Assembly (NCBI GenBank): GCA_003104975.1
Contig: PQAM01000012.1
Coordinates: 26,089 to 90,088, forward strand
Source of the DNA: Candidatus Methylomirabilota bacterium
Lineage (GTDB): Bacteria; Methylomirabilota; Methylomirabilia; Methylomirabilales; Methylomirabilaceae
DNA length: 64,000 nucleotides
Direction of reading: 5' to 3'
Part shown: in pieces, positions 35,279 to 44,139 of the stretch
Numbering within the stretch: the first letter of the stretch is position 1
Layout: each line of letters begins with the position of its first letter
Made by a program: the position numbers and the translations under genes
The notes under the pieces: model-generated
The model's input: the letters and a program-made list of their open reading frames with translations, nothing else
What the model was told of the DNA's origin: nothing
Database searches by the model: none

Positions 35279-37171
35279 ATGAGGCGATTTCACCCACCGA
35301 CTATGAGAGCGGTGGCGGATGTCGTCACAGCGATCTCTGCCGTATTCCTGCTCCTGGCCCTCGCCGAAAGGCTCCCGTTTTACGGGATCTACAGTTCCCC
35401 TTTCGGAGTGATCAAGGTCGGCTCAAAACTGGCCGTGTGGGTCTGTGCGTTCGTCTTGATGCTGCTCATGGAAATCACGTTACGACGAGAAAACGGTCAA
35501 CTCACACGACTGCTGACTCGTCCCACTCCACTCCGGCTTTTTCTGTTCGCCATGCTCGTCTATAGCGCCAACGGAAGACTTATTGGTGCTGTGGATACCA
35601 TTCCCGCACGCTATCTCCCTTTCACCATCTTGCGGGAGTTTGATTTTGATTTTGATGAGTTTGACTTTCTCTTCAGCAACCGCGGGGTTCCCGCATATTT
35701 ATTTCTCGCTCACGACCATTACCTCCCCTTCTTTCCGCCCTTTGCCGGTCTGCTCGCGCTACCCGTCTACATGTTCTCGGTGTGGTCCGGGGTCGCGCCG
35801 ACGTCCTCTCTCGCCACGGATCTGGAAAAGCTGTCTGCCTCTACCATCGCGGCAGGATCCGTTGTCGTCCTGTACATGACCCTCAAACGGCTGACGAATG
35901 AAGCAGCCGCGCTGCTTATCACAACCCTTTATGCGTTTGGCACCGGAACATTCAGTATCAGCGCTCAGGCTCTGTGGCAACATGGTCCCAGCGAGTTGTT
36001 TCTCGCCGCAACGCTCTACTGTCTCGTGCGCGGTATGGAGGAACGACGCTATTCGGCCTATGCAGGATTTTTCCTGGCTGCCGCAGTCATCTGCCGATAC
36101 ACGAACCTCCTGATCGCCTTACCGCTTACGATCTACATCCTTTTCCATCGGCGCGATCAGATCGTCCGCTTCTTGCTTTTCGCCCTTCCCCTGGGCGTCC
36201 TCCTGACTCTGTATAACTATCTCCTGTTTGACTCGGTTGTGTTGGTACCCTATGCCATGCAGGTGACGGATGAAGCACACTGGACGCCGCTCTTTGCAGG
36301 CCTCGCGGCGAAACTGGTGAGTCCGAATCGTGGCCTCCTCATCTTCTCACCTGTGTTACTCTTCTCGTTCATCGGAATCTATCTAGCCTGGATACAAAAG
36401 GGTTCAGAGCTATTTCGTTATCTTGCGATAGGGGTCGCGCTCAATATCGCGTTTTACAGCCGGTGGCCCGTGTGGCGGGATGAGTGGTCTTTCGGTCCCC
36501 GCTATCTCACCGATATCGCTCCGCTGCTTGCGCTCTTTCTGGTCCCTTCTTACTCCGTCCTGCAACCCAGAAGGGCGCTCAGGTGGACGTTTGTTTCTTT
36601 GGGGGCGTTGTCCATCGTCATTCACGCCATGGGAGCTTTCCTCCCAGGAGGATGGAACCCGGATGTCGGCTCAAAGTCTCGACGGGTCTGGTCGTGGTCC
36701 GATGGCCAACTCATCTACTCCCTCAGAACATTCATCCATAAGACTACCGGTAAGTTCGCCCCTCATGACTATCCCAAGATGGCAGTCAGCGTCAACCCGC
36801 CCGAGGTCAACCGAGCCGCTCCTGTCGAAATCACAGTATCGATGTACCCCGGAACGGACACCGACCCTCTCGATTGCTATCTTCTGATTCGTTCTCCGGA
36901 AGGAGAGATCCGCTTTTTGACTCAGGGCTCGGTCTCTTCAGTACCCACTCCTTTTATGCCTACCCTGGTCTTGCGTCAACCACGAATTGAATCTATCCGG
37001 CATCGCCTCGGCGATGCGATGCCCCCCGGCAGGTATAAGATACTGCCTCTGCTCTTTCGCGCGGGAAGTCGATTTGATCTTTCATCAGAAGCGGAGGGAC
37101 GTGTCTTCGAGGGCCAGATGATGGACATTTCTTTCTTGCCCACAGGGGCGGAGCGCAGGAACTCCCCATGA
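35279..37171 (+). CDS. Polytopic membrane protein, possible GT-C glycosyltransferase
   Basis: 630 residues from ATG 35279; a TTG at 35249 overlaps the previous stop and would add 10 residues. About ten hydrophobic segments span residues 12-460. An acidic loop before the second cluster (FDFDFDEFDFLFSNRGVPAY) and the AHDHYLPFFPPFAGLLALPVY segment resemble membrane-embedded lipid-sugar glycosyltransferases of the GT39 kind. The C-terminal 150 residues are soluble and beta-rich. No family could be fixed. It overlaps anmK by 4 bases, suggesting coupling with cell-wall sugar metabolism. Confidence 0.6.
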   Translation: MRRFHPPTMRAVADVVTAISAVFLLLALAERLPFYGIYSSPFGVIKVGSKLAVWVCAFVLMLLMEITLRRENGQLTRLLTRPTPLRLFLFAMLVYSANGRLIGAVDTIPARYLPFTILREFDFDFDEFDFLFSNRGVPAYLFLAHDHYLPFFPPFAGLLALPVYMFSVWSGVAPTSSLATDLEKLSASTIAAGSVVVLYMTLKRLTNEAAALLITTLYAFGTGTFSISAQALWQHGPSELFLAATLYCLVRGMEERRYSAYAGFFLAAAVICRYTNLLIALPLTIYILFHRRDQIVRFLLFALPLGVLLTLYNYLLFDSVVLVPYAMQVTDEAHWTPLFAGLAAKLVSPNRGLLIFSPVLLFSFIGIYLAWIQKGSELFRYLAIGVALNIAFYSRWPVWRDEWSFGPRYLTDIAPLLALFLVPSYSVLQPRRALRWTFVSLGALSIVIHAMGAFLPGGWNPDVGSKSRRVWSWSDGQLIYSLRTFIHKTTGKFAPHDYPKMAVSVNPPEVNRAAPVEITVSMYPGTDTDPLDCYLLIRSPEGEIRFLTQGSVSSVPTPFMPTLVLRQPRIESIRHRLGDAMPPGRYKILPLLFRAGSRFDLSSEAEGRVFEGQMMDISFLPTGAERRNSP

Positions 37172-38343
37172 AAATTATCGGGCTCATGTCGGGGACCTCG
37201 GCTGATGGGGTCGATGCTGCCCTTGTTGAAATTACCCCGGAAGCCGGGCGACTTACACTGCGGCTCTTACACTTTGAGGTCTCGCCCTTCCCGGGTACGC
37301 TTCGCCGGCGAATTCTCGGACTGGCGGACGCCGGATCCGGTGCCACCTCAGAAATCTGCCGCTTGAATGTACTGCTTGGTGAGCTTTTTGCGAAAGCGGC
37401 GGCATTGGTGGCCCGACGTGCGGGCGTCCCCTTAGGTGAAGTGGCCCTGATCGGTTCGCACGGACAGACTATTGCCCATTTACCGACACCTACACAAGAG
37501 TATGGGGTCTCGGTTCGCTCGACGTTACAGATCGGCGAACCATCAGTTATTGCTGAGCGAACGGGAGTCACGACGGTAGCCGATTTTCGCCCTCGGGATA
37601 TGGCTGCGGGCGGAGAGGGAGCGCCGCTGACTCCGTACCTGCATGCGCTCCTGTTTCGCCATCCCCGGCGACACCGGATTGTCCTGAACCTGGGCGGGAT
37701 CGCGAACCTCACCTTCTTGCCGCGGGGGCGTGGACTGCGCGGCATCGTCGCATTCGATACCGGCCCCGGCAATGTCCTGATTGACGGCATGGTGGCACGA
37801 TTGAGCGGCGGCGCGATGGACGCCGATCTGGATGGTCGCATCGCGCAAGCGGGACACGTGAACTTACGACTGTTGCGCTTTCTGATGGCTCATCCCTACT
37901 TGAAACGCCGACCACCCAAGAGCACCGGTCGGGAAACCTTCGGTCCGGCCTTGATCGACGCTATACTTCAGCGCACTGCAGACCGGGTCATCTCTGAGGA
38001 GGATGCCGTTGCGACCGTCACCGCCTTTACGGCGGAGTCGGTGACCCTTCACGTCAAACGGGATCTTCCGCATGACGCTACCGCAGCAGACCTGATCATC
38101 TGCGGCGGCGGTGTCAACAATCCGATCCTGATCAAGCGGCTTCACGAGACGCTACCCGGGTGTCGTCTCCTGACGGCCGACGAGGCGGGCTTCCCTGCCC
38201 GTGCCATGGAGGCTTCGGCCTTTGCCTTGCTCGCATATCTGGCAGCATACAGCCGGCCGGGGAACCTCCCCCAGATCACCGGCGCACGGCATTCTGCGAT
38301 CCTTGGTAAAATCGTTCCAGGACGGACATTTCACGGAATCTGA
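37168..38343 (+). CDS. anmK: Anhydro-N-acetylmuramic acid kinase
   Basis: 391 residues. AnmK hydrolyses and phosphorylates 1,6-anhydroMurNAc to MurNAc-6-phosphate in peptidoglycan recycling. The start MKIIGLMSGTSADGVDAALV contains the phosphate-binding GTSxDG; also VALIGSHGQTIAHLP, LNLGGIANLTFLP, FDTGPGNVLID and ICGGGVNNPIL. ATG 37168 overlaps the upstream stop in an ATGA. A SIS gene follows after 70 bases. Confidence 0.95.
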   Translation: MKIIGLMSGTSADGVDAALVEITPEAGRLTLRLLHFEVSPFPGTLRRRILGLADAGSGATSEICRLNVLLGELFAKAAALVARRAGVPLGEVALIGSHGQTIAHLPTPTQEYGVSVRSTLQIGEPSVIAERTGVTTVADFRPRDMAAGGEGAPLTPYLHALLFRHPRRHRIVLNLGGIANLTFLPRGRGLRGIVAFDTGPGNVLIDGMVARLSGGAMDADLDGRIAQAGHVNLRLLRFLMAHPYLKRRPPKSTGRETFGPALIDAILQRTADRVISEEDAVATVTAFTAESVTLHVKRDLPHDATAADLIICGGGVNNPILIKRLHETLPGCRLLTADEAGFPARAMEASAFALLAYLAAYSRPGNLPQITGARHSAILGKIVPGRTFHGI

Positions 38344-38413
38344 TAACCATAAGATCGAATGTGCTGCTGACGCCACACCGTATGTGGCATCAGCATAGAG
38401 GACGGAGGATGAA

Positions 38414-39145
38414 GTGTCGGGATATTATGAAGCCGTGGTACGAGTGCTCGACGAGCTTCAGCGAACCCAGGCAAAGCCAATCGGTGAAGCGGCCGACCTG
38501 ATCTTCTCATCGCTTCTGGCTGACGGCGTGCTGCATGTCTTCGGCAGTGGGCATTCCCACCTCGTCGCCGAGGAGGCGTTTCATCGCGCCGGCGGGCTGG
38601 TTCCCGTCAACACGATGACCGAGCCGTTTCTGAGCCCACTCACAGCTCCGAAAAAGAGCGGGCGATTCGAGCGGCTGAGCGGGATCGCCGGCGTTCTCCT
38701 TGATTATCACGAGCCCCAAGCCGGAGAGGTCCTGATCATCATCTCGAACGCGGGCATCAACCCGGTTCCGGTTGAACTGGCGTTAGAGGGAAAAACACGA
38801 CAGCTCACAATCATCGCTATCACGTCGCTCCACCATGCCCAAGCCGTGGCGTCGCGTCATGTCAGCGGCCGGCGCCTCTTTGAACTGGCCGACGTCGTGA
38901 TCAACAACGGCGGCGAGGCCGGCGATGGTGCCCTAAGTGTTCAAGGCCTGGCAGCAAAGGTCGGGCCCACCTCGCTGATCGCGGGGGCCTTCATCATTAA
39001 CTCCATCGTCTGTGGGGTGGTCGAACGGTTCGTGGCAAAGGGCCTGGTGCCGCCGATCTATCTCAGTGCCAACCTGCCCGAAGGCGACGAGCACAACCGA
39101 CGACTTGAGGCGAAGTATAGAAGACGTATCAAATTATTGGCTTGA
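38414..39145 (+). CDS. SIS-domain sugar isomerase-like protein (UPF0309 type)
   Basis: 243 residues from GTG 38414, after GGAGG. One SIS domain with HVFGSGHSHLVAEEAFHRAGG, LIIISNAGINPVPVELAL and VINNGGEAGDGA, matching the UPF0309 branch. Its sugar-binding loop differs from the GAGTSGRL motif of MurQ etherases. Coming right after anmK, it may act on the MurNAc-6-phosphate or GlcNAc-6-phosphate branch, but this is inference from position. UPF0309 members have no well-established substrate that I can recall. Confidence 0.8.
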   Translation: MSGYYEAVVRVLDELQRTQAKPIGEAADLIFSSLLADGVLHVFGSGHSHLVAEEAFHRAGGLVPVNTMTEPFLSPLTAPKKSGRFERLSGIAGVLLDYHEPQAGEVLIIISNAGINPVPVELALEGKTRQLTIIAITSLHHAQAVASRHVSGRRLFELADVVINNGGEAGDGALSVQGLAAKVGPTSLIAGAFIINSIVCGVVERFVAKGLVPPIYLSANLPEGDEHNRRLEAKYRRRIKLLA

Positions 39146-39181
39146 GCAAGTACTTGTTGCGAAAGTTAGTGCACATAAGCC

Positions 39182-39248
39182 GTCATACCCGCGAAAGCGG
39201 GTATCCAGTAACATCAATGGATTCCCGCTGAAGGACTGCGGAAATGAC
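39182..39248. repeat. Palindromic extragenic repeat
   Basis: The element starts GTCATACCCGCGAAAGCGGG and ends ACTGCGGAAATGAC; the outer GTCAT/ATGAC ends pair, as do the inner CCCGC/GCGGG words. This is the common GTCATTCCCGCGAAAGCGGG-type interspersed palindrome of environmental bacteria. It sits between the SIS gene and the D-aminoacylase gene. Related words recur near 57.9 and 59.4 kb. Confidence 0.65.
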
Positions 39249-39288
39249 GTCACGAGTATTATTGTAATCAACGACTAGCTGGTGCGTT

Positions 39289-40878
39289 ATGGCTACCTAC
39301 GACCTGATAATCCGAAATGCTGAACTTGTCGACGGGACCGGGGCGCCGGCGCAACGAGCCGACCTCGCCATCACGGGCGATCGGATCGCCACGATCGGTC
39401 GGATCGCACCAGCCTCGGGCGCCCGCGTGATCGATGCGAACGGGCTGACGCTTGCCCCCGGCTTCATAGACATCCACTCGCACTCCGACTATCATCTGTT
39501 GCTTCAGCCGACGGCCGACAGCGCCGTTCGACAGGGGGTGACCCTCGAGATCGGCGGCAATTGCGGCTATGCAGCCGCCCCGATATGGGGACCATGGTGC
39601 GCGGAACGGGCGGCCCTCTATCGCGACCTGTACAGCCTCGACCACACCTGGAACGGGGTGTCGGCCTACTTCTCACGGCTGGAGGCCGCAGGGATTTCAG
39701 AGAATTTCGGGCTGCTGATCGGACATAACACGCTGCGCGGCTCAGTCATGGGGGGCGCCAATCGTGCGCCGTCAGAAGCCGAGTTGGAGGCGATGATCGA
39801 CGGCGCACGACAGGGGATGGCCGAGGGCGCGCTTGGTCTGTCTACGGGCCTGATCTATGCGCCGGCCTGCTTCTCCAGCCCTGACGAGCTTGTCGCCATC
39901 GCCGCCGCCGTACGAGAGGCCGGCGGTATCCTCACCTGCCATATGCGGAGCGAAGGCGACCGATTGCTCGAGGCCATCGTGGAGATTCTCGACGTAGCGG
40001 AGCGCGCGAGCATCTCACTTCAAATCTCCCACCTCAAGACCTCCGGAGAGCACAACTGGCCGAAGCTCACGGAGGCGTTTCAACTGATCGAAGGGTCACA
40101 AGCACGCGGTCTTGACGTCACCTGCGATCGCTATCCGTATACGGCTTCCAACACCGGCCTGCAGGCGGTCCTGCCGGATTGGGCCTTGGAAGGGGGGCAA
40201 TCGGAACGGGTCGACCGGCTGCACAATCCGGCAACACGCGCCCGGATCGCCCAGGATCTGACGCAACACTATCAGACCGATTACTGGTCGCGACTGATGA
40301 TCTCCGAGGTAACGCTGGATGAGCACCGGCGATACGAGGGACTGCGTGTGGACCAGGCGGCGAAGCTGAACGAGATGGAACCGGTCGACTTCGTCCTTCA
40401 TCTGTTGCTTGCAGAGCGATTGCAGGTCGACGCCATCTTCTTCACCATGTGCGATGACAACCTGGAGACGATCCTCAGAAAGCCGTATACGATGATCGGC
40501 TCGGACTCCGGCTGTCGCAGCCACGAGGGTCCGCTCAGTCACGGCCGCCCCCACCCGAGGACCTTCGGGACCTTCCCGCGGTTCTTGGGTCATTTTGTGC
40601 GGGAACGGCGCATACTCGATCTGCCGACCGCCATCAGAAAGATGACCTGGGATCCATGCCGTAAACTCGGCCTGCGGGATCGCGGGCGTCTGGCGATCGG
40701 CTGCGCGGCCGATCTGGTCCTCTTCGACGCAGCGACTGTCTCGGACCGGGCGACCTATGCTATGCCGATCCAGTACCCCATCGGTATTCGTGACGTCTTC
40801 GTGAACGGGGTCCCGGTGATTGAGACTGGCGAGCACACCGGCGCCAGACCAGGCCGCGTGGTGCGCAGGATCGCATAG
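39289..40878 (+). CDS. N-acyl-D-amino-acid deacylase (D-aminoacylase)
   Basis: 529 residues, amidohydrolase superfamily. Start YDLIIRNAELVDGTGAPA, metal motif FIDIHSHSDYHLL, GGNCGYAAAP, GLIYAPACFSSPDEL, HMRSEGDRLLEA, QISHLKTSG and GSDSGCRSHEGP are all typical of D-aminoacylases. The predicted reaction releases D-amino acids from N-acyl-D-amino acids. In this setting (anmK, SIS, C26, nagZ) the source is probably cell-wall D-amino-acid derivatives. The next gene starts directly after its stop codon. Confidence 0.88.
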   Translation: MATYDLIIRNAELVDGTGAPAQRADLAITGDRIATIGRIAPASGARVIDANGLTLAPGFIDIHSHSDYHLLLQPTADSAVRQGVTLEIGGNCGYAAAPIWGPWCAERAALYRDLYSLDHTWNGVSAYFSRLEAAGISENFGLLIGHNTLRGSVMGGANRAPSEAELEAMIDGARQGMAEGALGLSTGLIYAPACFSSPDELVAIAAAVREAGGILTCHMRSEGDRLLEAIVEILDVAERASISLQISHLKTSGEHNWPKLTEAFQLIEGSQARGLDVTCDRYPYTASNTGLQAVLPDWALEGGQSERVDRLHNPATRARIAQDLTQHYQTDYWSRLMISEVTLDEHRRYEGLRVDQAAKLNEMEPVDFVLHLLLAERLQVDAIFFTMCDDNLETILRKPYTMIGSDSGCRSHEGPLSHGRPHPRTFGTFPRFLGHFVRERRILDLPTAIRKMTWDPCRKLGLRDRGRLAIGCAADLVLFDAATVSDRATYAMPIQYPIGIRDVFVNGVPVIETGEHTGARPGRVVRRIA

Positions 40879-41589
40879 ATGCGCCCGAAGATCGGAATCA
40901 CGAGCTGGCACTATCAGGACAACGATGAACGATGGGAAGCCATCCTGGAGGGCTATCCTCGTGCGGTGCTGGAGGCCGGCGGTCTGCCGCTGATCCTGCC
41001 CATTGCCTCGAGGGAGCCTGCGCTGGCCGAGGCGTATCTGGAGGCGATCGACGGGCTTATTTTGACCGGAGGCGCCGATATCCACCCCTCCTTCTACGGC
41101 CAGACGATTCTCGAACGGTGCGGTGAGATCGACCAAGAGCGCGATCGCTTTGAAATGGCGCTGGTTCAGAACGCCCGCAATCGCGACCTGCCGTTACTGG
41201 GGATCTGCCGAGGACTCCAGGTCGTGAACGTCGCCCTGGGTGGTAGTCTCTACCAGGATCTCTCATACCGGGAACAGACCGACCCGGCGCACCAGAGCGC
41301 TCGAGAGCAGCGCGGGGAGCCGGTCCATCAGGTGAGCATCGTACAAGGGACCCGCCTCGCCGAGATGCTTGGCGTTCGTGATCTGCGCGTGACCAGCACC
41401 CATCACCAGATTATCCACGACCTGGCGCCCGGTCTTATGGTCAATGCCGTTGCTCCGGATGGCGTGATCGAAGGGATTGAGGGCGCCGGTCAGTTACTTC
41501 TAGCGGTTCACTGGCATCCGGAGCGGATGTTCCCCAGCCATTCGGAGCAGCTCGCACTCTTCCGGGCGCTCGTCGACGCTGCCCGGTAA
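40879..41589 (+). CDS. Class I glutamine amidotransferase-like peptidase C26
   Basis: 236 residues. Gamma-glutamyl hydrolase/PuuD-type fold: LILTGGADIHPSFYG, nucleophile Cys in GICRGLQVVNVALGG, and the His-Glu pair in VHWHPERM. The family cleaves gamma-glutamyl bonds (for example gamma-Glu-GABA). Here its position directly after a D-aminoacylase (ATG adjoining TAG, no gap) suggests cleavage of gamma-D-Glu-containing wall peptides, which is inference. It converges with the minus-strand group 30 bases away. Confidence 0.87.
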   Translation: MRPKIGITSWHYQDNDERWEAILEGYPRAVLEAGGLPLILPIASREPALAEAYLEAIDGLILTGGADIHPSFYGQTILERCGEIDQERDRFEMALVQNARNRDLPLLGICRGLQVVNVALGGSLYQDLSYREQTDPAHQSAREQRGEPVHQVSIVQGTRLAEMLGVRDLRVTSTHHQIIHDLAPGLMVNAVAPDGVIEGIEGAGQLLLAVHWHPERMFPSHSEQLALFRALVDAAR

Positions 41590-41619
41590 TCGACCCCCCA
41601 CCCCCCTACACCCTCTTTC

Positions 41620-42264
41620 CTACCGCTGTCCCACACATTCCTCTTGAGCTGTCCGCATCAGGTCATCAAAGGGGGGAGTCACGTCCTTGATCGGTTCGTG
41701 CCAACTGCGGCCGTGCGTCCTTTGGGCCTGGCGCAGTGCGATCCATGTGGCGCACGTCCGGCCGCTGTACAGCCACAGTCGCAGTCCGATCCGCTCGGCA
41801 TCGATCTCATGGGCGAGGGTGTAGGCGCCGTTCCCTGCGATCCCTTCAACGACCCCTGCCAGCAGGATGCCTCCGGGAACCGCCGCAATCGCGATATTCT
41901 CCGCCGCTTCACGCGCACCAGAAGGGCCCGTCTCAGCAACCGGATGAGCCAGCAGATCGTGAGCCATGCCGTGAGCGATGAGTTGGATCAGCTCGTCATC
42001 GGTTGCATGGCGAGCCGTCGTCTGGCTGATAACAATCACGCCCGGCGCGATATTCCACACCGAAGCCCGATCATCGGCCGCAATCTGAAATCTAAATGAT
42101 CGCCTGGAGACATTGACCGGAAGGGCGTTCACGAGCGTTTGTGCGTTGCGCTCCACGCGAAGCTTCTCATCGTGGGCCGCTACGACCTGCAGACCGTTGC
42201 CGGCTGCACACGCGGTCAGTACCAGCGCGGTCAGCGACATGGTCGTCCGCCGGAGGTGCTTCAT
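41620..42264 (-). CDS. M48-like lipoprotein with degenerate active site
   Basis: 214 residues with lipobox LTAC (Cys19). The M48-type region has ATDDELIQLIAHGMAHDLLAHP, where HEMAH is expected; catalytic Glu is replaced by Gly99 while both His (98, 102) remain. The downstream zinc-ligand motif is also altered (AHEIDAERIG, with D155 where E is usual). It is probably not an active protease and may bind a partner or metal. Start overlaps the nagZ stop by 4 bases. (Motif shown in parts: ATDDELIQL and AHGMAHDLL.). Confidence 0.75.
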   Translation of the reverse strand: MKHLRRTTMSLTALVLTACAAGNGLQVVAAHDEKLRVERNAQTLVNALPVNVSRRSFRFQIAADDRASVWNIAPGVIVISQTTARHATDDELIQLIAHGMAHDLLAHPVAETGPSGAREAAENIAIAAVPGGILLAGVVEGIAGNGAYTLAHEIDAERIGLRLWLYSGRTCATWIALRQAQRTHGRSWHEPIKDVTPPFDDLMRTAQEECVGQR

Positions 42265-43340
42265 GAGGGATGTTCGACCAGATGCGCCACCAGTTGCCGA
42301 TGCGCATCACAGCCCACAACCCTTCTGATCTCCTCGACGGATACGATCGGCCTGCGTCGGAGATGTTGCGCCTTCGCCTTCATAATGCGATCGTACGACA
42401 TGCTGAATGTCGTCTCTGACAGTCGTCCCGCCTCGACCGCCTCAACGACCACATCGAACGCCTGTCGTTGGGCCCCCTCATCATGACAAATCAACGCCAG
42501 ATCACCTCCGGCCTCAAACAATCGAATGGCCGCCTCACCTGGAGGGGTGGTGTCGGCGATCCCCTGCATCAAGAGATCGTCGCTGACGACCAGGCCATGG
42601 AATCCCAACTGGTCCCGGAGCAGATCGGTCAGGATCCGTCGCGACAGGGTAGCCGGCTGTTTCGGATCCAAGGCCGGGATAAGGAGATGAGCCGTCATCA
42701 GCGCCGGGATCCCGGCACCGATTGCCTGGCTAAACGGCATTAACTCCATCGCTGCAAGTCGATTGAGATCGTAGGGGACGATCGGAAGGGCGAGGTGAGA
42801 GTCGACCATTGTGTCGCCATGTCCCGGGAAATGCTTGCCGACCGCCACCACCCCCTGATTGGCGAGCCCTCTGAAAAAGGCGATCCCCTGCTCCGCAACC
42901 GTGTGTGGATCCGAACTGAAACTACGGCCCGCCATGACCGGATTTGCGGGATTGGTGAGGACATCGAGGACCGGCGCCATATTCATATTGATGCCGACCG
43001 CCATCAGCTCTTTGCCGATCGATGCACCGATAGCCTGGGTCAGTTCGATGGAACCCGCTGCCCCGACCGTCTCGGCGCCAGGCCACCGGGTGAACGGGGG
43101 TTGCAGGCGCGCCACCTTCCCGCCCTCCTGGTCGATCGCGACAAAGAGGGGGGTGCGTGAGGCTGCCTGCAGCGAGTCGATGAGCGTGGCGATCTCTTCC
43201 GGACTGCCAAGGTTTCGCGTGAAGAGAATCACGCCGCCCGGGTTCAGATCTCGTATAAAGCCCTCAAGCGCCTTGGATGGCGCGGTTCCTTCAAAACCCA
43301 GCATGAAGAGCTGGCCGATCGCCTCTCGCCCGGTATTCAT
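42261..43340 (-). CDS. nagZ: Beta-N-acetylhexosaminidase, NagZ type
   Basis: 359 residues from ATG 43340 (MNTGREAIGQLFMLGFEGT). GH3 family; NagZ removes GlcNAc from GlcNAc-anhydroMurNAc muropeptides in the cytoplasm. Key motifs: FVAIDQEGGKVARL, the catalytic KHFPGHGDTMVDSHLALP loop with the His-Asp dyad, and the nucleophile Asp in LVVSDDLLMQGI. Its product feeds AnmK, encoded 4 kb away. It overlaps the upstream gene by 4 bases and the downstream one by 4. Confidence 0.94.
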   Translation of the reverse strand: MNTGREAIGQLFMLGFEGTAPSKALEGFIRDLNPGGVILFTRNLGSPEEIATLIDSLQAASRTPLFVAIDQEGGKVARLQPPFTRWPGAETVGAAGSIELTQAIGASIGKELMAVGINMNMAPVLDVLTNPANPVMAGRSFSSDPHTVAEQGIAFFRGLANQGVVAVGKHFPGHGDTMVDSHLALPIVPYDLNRLAAMELMPFSQAIGAGIPALMTAHLLIPALDPKQPATLSRRILTDLLRDQLGFHGLVVSDDLLMQGIADTTPPGEAAIRLFEAGGDLALICHDEGAQRQAFDVVVEAVEAGRLSETTFSMSYDRIMKAKAQHLRRRPIVSVEEIRRVVGCDAHRQLVAHLVEHPS

Positions 43341-44137
43341 TGTACGTTCTCCTTGTCGAGGAAGGTCTGTCGAAAGGCCTCGGCATCCGCGGGATCTACC
43401 TCCGGCCACGCGCGCATCTGTCGATAGAGCCCACTGGAGTCGGTCCGCACCCGGTCGAACACTGTTCGAGTCGCCTCAATCATCGTCTGCACTCGCCGAT
43501 CGACAATGGATATGACCAGCGGCGACAGCAGCTTGGTCATGATGTGAAAGAATGGATGATCGATCCTGAGATAGAAATCGGGGTCGCTGTCTATGAAGAT
43601 CAGGTTCCCCTGTCGGACCTCGCGGTATTGCAGGATCAGAACTATCCGACCCTTGAAACGGAGCAGATGGGCCAGCGATCGAAATTCCCCCTGAAACCGA
43701 TAGACGCGGTGATCGCCCATCGCCGCGATCAGTCGCGCCTCACCCCGTAGGGCGCCCCGGTCTTCGACCGTATAGACGCCTTCCTGGATCTGCGTGACGG
43801 TATAGCGTTCGAGAGGCGGGGAGAGACGCCTGGCCAGTTGGGTTGCGAATGGTGGGTGCGCTATCAGAAATTCATACGTCCGCCGGTTGCCCGCAAATCG
43901 GATACGCGGAATCTGCCGCCGCAGGGTTGGTTGCGCAACGATCTCTCGGGTCTCCGTATCCTCGACGATCGCAGCGCTCTGAGGCGCCACCTCTGTCGCC
44001 TCTGCGGGTGCAGTACGGACAGCCGCGACATCGTTGAGAGATCCTGGAACAATGGCTCCGCGCGTCGAACTCGGTACGATTACAAATGCCGCAACCGCCA
44101 TCAGACTGACGCACGGTCGGAACCTCAATACGGACAA
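43337..44137 (-). CDS. Exported protein of unknown function
   Basis: 266 residues. An N-terminal signal segment (FRPCVSLMAVAAFVIVPSS, about 5-25) is followed by a low-complexity linker (to about 75) and a compact domain (about 75-250) starting RIRFAGNRRTYEFLIAHP with a later QGNLIFIDSDPDFYLRIDHP segment. I recognise no family. It lies in an overlapping run methyltransferase - this gene - nagZ - M48-like lipoprotein, so it may act in the same envelope process. Confidence 0.65.
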   Translation of the reverse strand: MSVLRFRPCVSLMAVAAFVIVPSSTRGAIVPGSLNDVAAVRTAPAEATEVAPQSAAIVEDTETREIVAQPTLRRQIPRIRFAGNRRTYEFLIAHPPFATQLARRLSPPLERYTVTQIQEGVYTVEDRGALRGEARLIAAMGDHRVYRFQGEFRSLAHLLRFKGRIVLILQYREVRQGNLIFIDSDPDFYLRIDHPFFHIMTKLLSPLVISIVDRRVQTMIEATRTVFDRVRTDSSGLYRQMRAWPEVDPADAEAFRQTFLDKENVQ

Positions 44138-44139
44138 CG

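Noticed and set aside
38414..39145. MurQ (MurNAc-6-phosphate etherase) assignment for the SIS gene
   Set aside because: Context fits but the GAGTSGRL-type sugar-binding loop of MurQ is absent; the UPF0309 pattern fits better.
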